Shown here piece after piece: positions 9,047 through 17,200 of a DNA stretch of 64,000 bases. The stretch covers positions 1,364,001-1,428,000 of the forward strand of contig NZ_JBHSGU010000002.1 of assembly GCF_042652645.1 (NCBI RefSeq). The letters are read 5' to 3'. How positions within the stretch are numbered: the first letter of the stretch is position 1; every line of letters begins with the position of its first letter. Made by a program: the position numbers and the translations under genes. Under the pieces are notes generated by a model, which was given only the letters and a program-made list of their open reading frames with translations, did no database searches and had not been told where the DNA came from. This DNA is from Glaciecola siphonariae (lineage in GTDB: Bacteria > Pseudomonadota > Gammaproteobacteria > Enterobacterales > Alteromonadaceae).

Positions 9047-12000
9047 CTAGTTGTCGGTAAACACCATATTGTCGATTTGATACACTGCGCCCGCACCCGT
9101 GCCCCACGCAGGGAACACCATAATTACATCGATGCCTGTGACATCCAGTGAACTGTCGCTCAGCTGAGCCATGTCAAAGGTATAGGTCTGCCACTCACCC
9201 ACAACAGGCAAGTTACCTTCAATGCTGTTACTAAGCGAAAGCTCCACAAACTGCGATGGACTGCCGTTAGACTCAAGCTTTAACAGCCAGTCGGTTTCAC
9301 CGCCTGCTGGCGCTGAGACTAAACGAAGGTCAAAGCTAAATTGACCGCTCACCTCAATTGGCGATGCGTCAAACGGCGCGCTCATGTCTGCGTTTCGAGT
9401 ATTAAAGCCAAGCACCGTCTCATCGGCGTCACCAATTGAGAACTGCGCTACTGCACCATAAGGTTGGTCAGTGGTTTCAACAGTAGGTGAAGTACCTGCA
9501 CAGCAATCCCACATCGGCCATGCTTGGTTGACTTGGTCGGCAAACACGGTGAGTACCGCATTATCTGCACCAGAGTCGCCGCCGCTCATATCACCGCTAA
9601 TATCTGAGGGGTTTCCAATATAGAAATTATCAACTCTATACACGGCGCCGCCACCGGTCTGCCATGCTGGGAATATCATCACTACATCAATGGCACTCAC
9701 GTCTAATCCCATGTCGGAAAGCGAGAGTAAATCAAAGGTATAGGTTTGCCATTCGCCCACTACCGGTTCAACACCCTGTTGCGATGCACTGAGCGCAACT
9801 TCTGCAAACTCACCCGGATTATTGTTCGACTCGGCTTTAAATAGCCAAGTAGTATCTGACGTTGGCGGCGTGACAATCTTCATATCAAACTGAACAACGC
9901 CGGTTGTAATAATGCTCGACGCATCAAAGGGCATACCGCCTTCTTCTCGCGCGGTGTAGCCAAGCACGGTTCCGTTGTTGTTTTCGATAGTAAACTGCGT
10001 AGTTGCGCCGTATTCCGGATCATCCATTTCTAGCGTGGGTGTTGTACCTCCACAGCAATCCCATGGATTCCATTCAACAGTAAACGCGTCGGTGAAAATA
10101 GTCGCTAGAGGACCAGAGGGCGCGCCGCTTGCTGAAGGGTCGAAGAATTTAACGTTATCTACCCGATATATCGCTCCTTCACCGGTTTGCCACGTGGGGA
10201 AAATCATCACAACGGCGATTTCGCTGATGTCTAAACCGGCATCGGCTAGGGTGGTCAGGTCAAAGGTGTAACGCTGCCATTCGCCCTCCACAGGCGCAAG
10301 TCCCTCTTTAGACTCACTCAGGGGAAGCTCAGCGAAAACGGTGGATTGTGAACTTTCTATTTTGAGTAACCATGGCGTGTCAGGGGTTGACGGCAACGAC
10401 ACAACCTTCATATCAAACTGGAAAACACCGCCTGCCAGTAAGGAAGAAGCATCAATAAAATTCTCTGAAGGACGAGCATCCCAACCTAATACGGTACCGT
10501 TGTTATCATTAATTCTAAATTCAGCAACCTCGCCATAAGGAGCGTCATCTAATTCAATGGTTGGCGTAGTGCCGCCGCAGCAATCCCACAGTGAATAATC
10601 AGGGTTAATTGCGCCATCGAAGAGCACAAATTCAGGAGATGCGCTGCCGCCGTCAACATCAATCTGAACATTGTCGAGTCGGTAGGTGGCCCCATTACCT
10701 TGTTGCCACTCAGGGAAGACCATAATTAAATCGATATTACTTACGTCAAGCCCGCGGTCGGCAAGCGCGCTAATGGGAAAGGTATAACGCTGCCACTCGC
10801 CCGTGGGTGGGAACACGCCCTCATTGCTTTCAGTAATAAAAAATTCAGCCGCCGAACTGGCATTATCAGCTTCAATTTTTACCAACCAGCGAGCACCAGA
10901 TGTGGGTTGCGACACGACTTTCATATCAAATGAGAGACTACCCACGCCAATCATCGCAGATGCGTTATACATCGCAGGCGTGTCAGCTATTCGGGTGTTA
11001 AAACCAAGTACCGTGCCTTCATCGGTCTGGATTGTAAATTCGGCAACCGAACCAAAACTCGCATCTTCATCCATAACTACTGTAGGTGTTGAATTGCCTG
11101 TGTTGTCCCACAGAGGCCAACTAGGGTTCTCTGCATCATCAAAGAAAGTAATGGGTACTGGTCGCTCTGGCGTAGGTAGCGACGGGCTTGGCGCTTTACC
11201 TTCAACAAAGGCATCATCGGGGTCATCATAACCCGGGCGTATGGTTTCACATCCCGCGCCTGTTATTGGGTCTTGGGTACATTGATATACTTTGACGTAA
11301 TCCACTTCCATGGTTTGACCGTTCGCAAAGGCCTGCGCGTCAATGCCGCCCAAGTTTACGTTTTCTGGCCAGTTACCGCCTACAGCCACATTGAGTAAGA
11401 GATGGAAATACTCATCAAAAGGCTCTGTTCCGTAGGTAATGATGGGTTCACCGGTCACATTGCTGAACTGCGGGGTGTACCATCCGCGGTGACGAAGACC
11501 AATCGCATCGCCGGAACTGCTCAAGCGTAAATCTGATTTTCGCTGCATAGCATACAAATAACCATTGAAATACCAGCGGATTTCGCCTTCTTGCCACTCA
11601 ATCGCGTAGGTATTAAAGTCGTCAGCGGGACTTATACCGTCAGGTGGTAAAAACTCGGTACCTGAACTGTCGTTATTCGGCCAATCGTTTCCGTAGTGGA
11701 TCGTGCCATGCACGCGCGTCTCTTCAACACCGTCAGCACCCACGGTACCGAGGTTAACTGCCTCCATGATGTCGATTTCACCAGACTTCGGCCAGCCGCC
11801 GTAAACGTAGTCAGTAGGCAGCATCCAAAAGGCAGGCCATGAGCCCTGGCCTTGGGGCAATTTCGCTCGAAGCTCAAACCGACCGTATTTAAAGTCAGCT
11901 TTGCCGCGGGTATTAATACGGGCCGACGTGTAAGGCAGTTGCGCACCGTCGGGGGCCGGTAGGGCGTTGATTTTCAGTGTGCCGTCTGACACCACCAAGT

Positions 12001-12265
12001 TGTCTGCTGAGTCTGTGTAACATTGCTTTTCATTGTTACCACCGCCATCACAGTTAACTTCATACGACCAATTATTTAGATTAAGGGATGTACCGTCAAA
12101 GTCATCACTCCACACCAATTCCCAATCTGAGACAGGTTGGCTAGTGTCGATTTCGGTGATTTGTGTGTCGGTTGTAGTATCAGCACCACCGCAACCAAAA
12201 AGGGCAAATGCAAAAAGTGGGATTAAGCATTTTTTTGCTTTTGAATCCACAATTTTAACGACCAT
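9047..12265 (-). CDS. GH16 beta-1,3-glucanase (laminarinase-type) lipoprotein with four C-terminal binding modules
   Basis: This protein has 1072 residues from ATG 12265, chosen because GGAG lies 6 nt upstream. A signal peptide ends in LFGC, a lipobox-like site, so the enzyme is probably outer-membrane anchored. The GH16 domain spans about residues 45-365. Its catalytic motif is EIDIME, with Glu163 as nucleophile, Asp165, and Glu168 as acid/base. GRFELRAKLPQGQGSWPAFW and the domain end EVDYVKVYQC are typical of laminarinases. Four beta-sandwich-like repeats of about 165 residues follow. It should cleave internal beta-1,3 bonds of laminarin-like glucan at the surface, handing oligosaccharides to the adjacent receptor. 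The binding role of the repeats is inferred from position. Confidence 0.9.
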   Translation of the reverse strand: MVVKIVDSKAKKCLIPLFAFALFGCGGADTTTDTQITEIDTSQPVSDWELVWSDDFDGTSLNLNNWSYEVNCDGGGNNEKQCYTDSADNLVVSDGTLKINALPAPDGAQLPYTSARINTRGKADFKYGRFELRAKLPQGQGSWPAFWMLPTDYVYGGWPKSGEIDIMEAVNLGTVGADGVEETRVHGTIHYGNDWPNNDSSGTEFLPPDGISPADDFNTYAIEWQEGEIRWYFNGYLYAMQRKSDLRLSSSGDAIGLRHRGWYTPQFSNVTGEPIITYGTEPFDEYFHLLLNVAVGGNWPENVNLGGIDAQAFANGQTMEVDYVKVYQCTQDPITGAGCETIRPGYDDPDDAFVEGKAPSPSLPTPERPVPITFFDDAENPSWPLWDNTGNSTPTVVMDEDASFGSVAEFTIQTDEGTVLGFNTRIADTPAMYNASAMIGVGSLSFDMKVVSQPTSGARWLVKIEADNASSAAEFFITESNEGVFPPTGEWQRYTFPISALADRGLDVSNIDLIMVFPEWQQGNGATYRLDNVQIDVDGGSASPEFVLFDGAINPDYSLWDCCGGTTPTIELDDAPYGEVAEFRINDNNGTVLGWDARPSENFIDASSLLAGGVFQFDMKVVSLPSTPDTPWLLKIESSQSTVFAELPLSESKEGLAPVEGEWQRYTFDLTTLADAGLDISEIAVVMIFPTWQTGEGAIYRVDNVKFFDPSASGAPSGPLATIFTDAFTVEWNPWDCCGGTTPTLEMDDPEYGATTQFTIENNNGTVLGYTAREEGGMPFDASSIITTGVVQFDMKIVTPPTSDTTWLFKAESNNNPGEFAEVALSASQQGVEPVVGEWQTYTFDLLSLSDMGLDVSAIDVVMIFPAWQTGGGAVYRVDNFYIGNPSDISGDMSGGDSGADNAVLTVFADQVNQAWPMWDCCAGTSPTVETTDQPYGAVAQFSIGDADETVLGFNTRNADMSAPFDASPIEVSGQFSFDLRLVSAPAGGETDWLLKLESNGSPSQFVELSLSNSIEGNLPVVGEWQTYTFDMAQLSDSSLDVTGIDVIMVFPAWGTGAGAVYQIDNMVFTDN
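9050..11153 (-). repeat. Four tandem protein-module repeats in the GH16 gene
   Basis: Four homologous units of roughly 540 bp start near 11150, 10636, 10112 and 9555 on the minus strand. Each contains the series FxDA/FxDG...W..WD, FDMK or FDLR, GEWQxYTF, LDVS or LDIS, and a closing YRLDN or YRVDN. Units 2-4 carry an adjacent cysteine pair in WDCCGG or WDCCAG, while unit 1 has WDNTGN. They probably arose by internal duplication. They look like galactose-binding-fold carbohydrate-binding modules, related in style to modules attached to ExoP-type GH3 enzymes. Confidence 0.8.
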
Positions 12266-12807
12266 TGTATTCTCCATGTGTTCACCCAACACATCATCGT
12301 GATGTGACTTTGGGTATGTGTGTGTCTGTAAACAAAACAAATTTTTTTGTTAAGTTTAATGTTACATGTTTGTTAATGAAGAAATACTCAAATGCGGTGA
12401 ACAGTAACTTGTTTAAGATAAATGGGCAGTTGCCATGTTTTTGCGATGAAGCGATATATTTTTGCGGCAAAAAGGTACAGGAAAACACCGAAATAATTCT
12501 CGCAGGGCATGAATAGCTATAGCTTGGGCAAGCTATTGTCGTCTACGTGAGCAGCTTAAATGTCGCATGTGTTGATACGGTAGCGTATCGGCTGGGTGTG
12601 AGACGTTTCGTCTAGGTAGTGAATCGTTAAAGTGAGGGGCGTGTACTCATTTAAAAGCATGCGTGCACACGGATGTGCACGCATGAGCGGCCAGGATGGC
12701 GAAAGCGACTTTTAAATGAGTATACGCCCCTCGCCAGATTCACTACCTAAACGAATCAAATTACGCTTTTGCGAAGGTTGCCATTGATGTGCGAACCTCG
12801 GTTTTAT
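12266..12807. other. Intergenic region upstream of the GH16 lipoprotein gene
   Basis: This 542-bp stretch has no convincing gene. It should contain the GH16 promoter and leader. It also holds a small palindrome, GATACG-GTAG-CGTATC at 12574-12589, and the large nested inverted repeat described separately at 12607-12755. Short open frames on both strands here have AT-rich, unconvincing translations and no good start sites. Confidence 0.6.
12607..12755. repeat. Nested long inverted repeat, about 150 bp, MITE- or BIME-like
   Basis: The left arm 12607-12657 and right arm 12709-12755 are near-perfect reverse complements. They share blocks TAGGTAGTGAATC and CTCATTTAAAAG (left strand) with GAGGGGCGT between, a one-base change and a small indel. 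The loop contains a second, perfect 12-bp stem, CATGCGTGCACA at 12658-12669 pairing with TGTGCACGCATG at 12674-12685, around a 4-nt loop. As RNA it would form a very stable two-tier hairpin. It lies between two genes on the same strand, so it may end or process the upstream GH19 transcript, or be a non-autonomous mobile element. No second copy was seen in the window. Confidence 0.75.
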
Positions 12808-14205
12808 TTAGCAGCCCAAATTGGCTCCCGGCGAATCACCCAATATCGCAATCATCCTGCGATATTCATTGATTCTGCTTTGCACCTGAGCAGGATTGCC
12901 ACCGTTGCACTCAAGCGCGCCATTAATGGTGCGAATGGTTTCACCAAAGCCTCTGCCCTGAACCATCGCATCATGCGCCGACACATTCCCCGCGCCGCTT
13001 TGCGTCATCCAAAACCACAAGGCAGTTTGCCAAGCAATAGTGGCGCTTTGCGCGACTTGATCGGGGTTTTGCCACAAATTCAAACCCAGTGCTTGCCCCG
13101 CCGCGCAGTAGTTAAAATTCCAACTGAGCTGAATCGGGCCACGTCCATAATAGCGTTTACCTGTTTGACATACGCCGCATGGGGTGGCTGTACCCGAGCA
13201 GTATTCTCCTCGCGCAATCTCTTCTTTGTAAAACAAGCCACCAGTTTCGTGATGAAAGTTGGCCATTGCAGCTGCTACTTCTCGTTTTCGCGTGCCAAGA
13301 TCACCGGCGCCACCAAAGCTAGGATAGGTTTTAGCAGCTTCAATCAAACCTGCATAGGTATAAAAGCTATTTCGGTTTGGAAACATCTGGTTGAACTGCG
13401 CTTCACTCATAATGGCGGCTAAGCCCTGAGGCTGGCCACCCGAATTGCTTACACGACGCACAATAATTGACGACGCTAGGTCGTTCATACCATTGTTCGC
13501 TAGGCAAGCGTCATCACCTCTTATGGTAACCGTACGGCCCGCAAAGTTATCATCTAAAAACAACACCGCTTCATAGCCTGGCGCAACTCGGATAGACGAC
13601 GCCTTGTCGTTGACAAAACCGCGCGGCCCTAAGCTAGCTAAATTGAAATTACCTTCACCTAAAGAAGCCCTCCACCCCGCGTAGTCGCAATGCTCATACA
13701 CCGTCACAATGCTCGGTGATGATGAACCAAGTCTTGCCACCTCTATGTAGTTTAAGTTCCAGCCATTGGTTTGCGCAAAAACGCCTAAATTGTAATTTCC
13801 GGCGTCTATTCTTACGCTGCGCTCAACCGTTCTCCAAGACTGCCAGCCTCCCGTAGCAGGAATGACAAAGTCGCCAAAGTTAATCGCTCCGGCATTTAAG
13901 TCAACTGATGCAACGCCACCGCTAGGGCTCGCTACACGCAGTTTAATTGCGTACTCACCAGAGCTTGGAATGGCTAAATTAGGATAAACCAACCACTCAC
14001 TGGCTTCTATCCAACCAACGTTAAAGCCGCCCTCGCTACTCGCTTCAATGTCAACGTTATCAGAGCGGTAAGCACCGCCTTGATTGCCCACAGTCGTGTC
14101 GTTATAGGCTGAGTAATCTTCTGCCTGAAATACTTGAGCCTGCGTAAAACCAATTAAAGAAGAGGTAAGCGCTATTAACAGTCCAATACGTGTAAAGTGT
14201 TTCAT
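12808..14205 (-). CDS. Secreted CBM6 / beta-gamma-crystallin / GH19 chitinase-like enzyme
   Basis: This protein of 465 residues has a signal peptide (MKHFTRIGLLIALTSSLIGF, cleavage near TQAQ). Three modules follow. A CBM6 domain spans about 24-156 (VFQAEDYSAYNDTTVG through WNLNYIEVA). A beta/gamma-crystallin-like domain spans about 165-252 (VTVYEHCDYAGWRASLGEG, then AVLFLDDNFAGRTVTI). A GH19 catalytic domain spans about 262-465. Its HHETGG contains Glu320, the likely acid, and Glu329 is the likely second catalytic glutamate. RYYGRGPIQLSWNFNY is the family signature. GH19 enzymes hydrolyse chitin by inversion, and some act as lysozymes. CBM6 often binds beta-glucans. Its stop lies 542 bp before the next gene and its start 15 bp after the fusion-gene stop, so it is cotranscribed with the fusion. 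Confidence 0.88.
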   Translation of the reverse strand: MKHFTRIGLLIALTSSLIGFTQAQVFQAEDYSAYNDTTVGNQGGAYRSDNVDIEASSEGGFNVGWIEASEWLVYPNLAIPSSGEYAIKLRVASPSGGVASVDLNAGAINFGDFVIPATGGWQSWRTVERSVRIDAGNYNLGVFAQTNGWNLNYIEVARLGSSSPSIVTVYEHCDYAGWRASLGEGNFNLASLGPRGFVNDKASSIRVAPGYEAVLFLDDNFAGRTVTIRGDDACLANNGMNDLASSIIVRRVSNSGGQPQGLAAIMSEAQFNQMFPNRNSFYTYAGLIEAAKTYPSFGGAGDLGTRKREVAAAMANFHHETGGLFYKEEIARGEYCSGTATPCGVCQTGKRYYGRGPIQLSWNFNYCAAGQALGLNLWQNPDQVAQSATIAWQTALWFWMTQSGAGNVSAHDAMVQGRGFGETIRTINGALECNGGNPAQVQSRINEYRRMIAILGDSPGANLGC

Positions 14206-14220
14206 ATCGATTTCCTTATC

Positions 14221-17200
14221 TTAAAGTGATTTCAAAAACGCTAACAACTCAGATTTTTGCACGTTACCTAAGCCTTCGAACCTCGCACGAGCATCGCTTG
14301 CCTCACCGCCATGCCATAATACCGCTTCTTCTATGGTGCGAGCTCTTCCGTCATGCAGGTAGCTTTCATCCGGCGTGCAGTATTCATCACCTTGCGCACC
14401 GGTATCGTTGCGTACGCCGCCTGTTACGCACGCCGATAGGCCCAAGCCCCAAAGCGGTGCGGTGCGCCATTCAGCGCCGCTCGCATCACCTTCTCCTAAG
14501 TTATCTGCCAGACCGTCGCCCATATCATGCAACAGCATATCGGTATAGGGCTGAATGGTTTGGTCTCTCAACTCACTTAAAGGGTGATACTGACTAGTTT
14601 GCATAGACGGTGTATGGCAAGAGGCACAACCGATATCGGTAAAAATCGATTTACCGTTTCTAACTGCTGGGTCATTGAGATTGCGCTGCGCTCGTACGCC
14701 TAACAAAGAAAGATACTTCACTAGGAGGTCTACATTATCGTCAGAAATTTCAGCACCTGAACCACCACAGTCGCTTTGGGCTGCGCCGCAATCGGGTTCT
14801 GGCAGCATGGTGGTCATAACGCCCATATCTCCATTAAATGCCATTGCCACTTGATGCTCAATACTGAACGCGCCTGCCTTCCAGCCGAAACGGCCGAGTC
14901 GTGTTTGTCCAGAGCGGGGGTCGTTAATTCGATTCGCTTTGCCAGAAATACCGTCGCCATCTGCATCATTAACATCTTCTTTGGCAAGAATAGTCGACTC
15001 GTCAACAGCTTCTAGCAAACCTAAACCAACCAAGTTTGGCGCAATGCGTCCAGAAAAGCGCGCCGGTCTGTTTTTAGTAAAATTGTAGTTGGGCGAGCGC
15101 AGTCCGTTGTTTTCTGACCACGACGCAATCACCACATCCCCTTCCCCATTATTACTGTTTATACCCACATTTTGGGCTTGTAAAATGCTGCCGATGTTAG
15201 GGTCTGGCGCGCCGTCTGCTGCCGCTACTTTAAATACCCATTTGTTGAGCGAAGCACCAACCGCGGGTGCCGACGCTCGGCCGTTTCGCACATGACAACC
15301 AGCGCAACTCTCATTAACGTAATGCGTACCCACCTTCCCAACAACATCGTTAAACACGCCGTTTTCACCGTTTCGCTCATCGTGACGACCGTCTAAAAAG
15401 CTGCTGTGATGGAGGCGGCGCCCTTCAACAAAGGCTTGGCCATTCACGTTCGATAAATTGGTCGCCATTTGCATAAAGTGGTTATCAGGTTCATTAGTGT
15501 AGTTGTACGGTAGCGTGGTTTTACCGCCAAGCCAGCCAGCACGAGCAATCGGATATGAGTCTTCACGCTCAGAATTAGGGTCTTCAAAACGACCGCGCGT
15601 TTCCCACGGCACTAAGCCCTCACCTACAATATAAAGGTAAGTCGTTCCATAGTAGTTTGCTCTGCCGTCTGGCGGTGCATCCAAAAATTGACTGGCTTCA
15701 AACTCCATGCGTTGACCCACTTGCAAGCCTAAGCGGTTAGTGGGGCTCCAATTCAGTGGCCGGTAATCTTCAATCATTACGCGATAACGATACTGGTTAC
15801 CGTTATCGCTAATTTTGTTGAAGTTAAAGTCGTAACGTCCGTTGTCTAGCTCAACCACCTGACCGCCACCGAAGTAGTTACCGTGGTACTCTGCAACCGT
15901 GCCGAGCCCTCGATACCACGCTCTAAATTCACGGGCTCCTAGTTTCCACTCAGTAATAAAAGTGATCTCAATATTCGAACCGCCTTTGGCAACATAATCC
16001 ACAATTTGAAACTGCGCGGTACGATGCTTCCAGTACTTCGACAAATAATGATCATAGATTTGAAACTGGTCTTCTTTTGCGTGTCTGTCGCGTCCCCTAT
16101 CGGCAAAACGCGTTACCAAAGCATCGCCGCGATCAAAACTAATTGCCTGTTCTAAGGGCGTACTGCTGTTGTAAAGGGGCGCGACGTTGCTTGTGTTTAT
16201 CGGGCAGCCACTTGCATTGACTGAGCTTCCTCGCGGTGTGTTAGCGCATTGATCAATACTATCTGGAACCCCGTCACCATCAGCGTCTGGAGGGGTTTGC
16301 CCACCTCCGCCGCCTCCGCCACCATTGCCTGCGCCCAGAGTAAACTGTCGCGTAGCACTGTCGATTGCTAAACCGTTATCTTGCAAATAGGTAAACCAAT
16401 ACGATATTGCATCTCCATTGTTTAAGTTATCGAGGCGATATTCGTTACGACCATTAACAACCTGCATACGCAGATTTTGTTGAGCTCCGCCATTCACGCT
16501 GTAGTGAACGTCTGCCCAGCCTGTAGTACGCACATAAAACACTACCGAGCTATCACTCACTTGCTCTATGCCCTCTAGCTCTTGCTCAACTATTTCGCAG
16601 CCATTGCTGTCAACTCTTGCGCCGCGCGGTGTATTACTGCACTGGTCTTGTGAATCGAGCACGCCATCGCCGTCACTGTCTAAGTTAAGCTCAGTGGCTA
16701 CATCGGGGCCGAATATCTCAAGTTCAGCTATTTGAATTAGATTGCTGCTGTTGTTGCTCATATCAATTCTGTAATACTGATAGGCTTGGTCGTTATTGAT
16801 AGAAAACGAGCGTGTTTGAAAGCGATTAGGAAAATCTTCGCCATTACGGTTGTCTAGGCTAACCCAATCCACACCGTTATTTGAGCCTCTGAGTTCCCAG
16901 TTGAGCGGGTCTCGCTGAGCCGCGTCGTTTGCTGATGTGAGTGTGTAACGTTTGGCAGTGTAAGCGGCCTCATTAATTTTTACCTGCACCCAAGTAGAAG
17001 AGCTAAAGGTTAAATATTTAGAATTTACGTTATTATCAAATAACTTCTCTAAGCGCTCGTTTGCCGGAGACCGCGATTCAGGATAGGCCGACGATACCTC
17101 AGTCGACAAATTCGTAAAATCGATTTCTACCGGCACTGGCTCTGCCGCCCCAAATATTTGAAACTCCGACAACTGCAGTATATTGCCACTGTTATTACTC

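Noticed and set aside
12769..13422. 217-residue plus-strand frame
   Set aside because: It is antisense to the GH19 domain, which has clear catalytic motifs. The translation has no family features.
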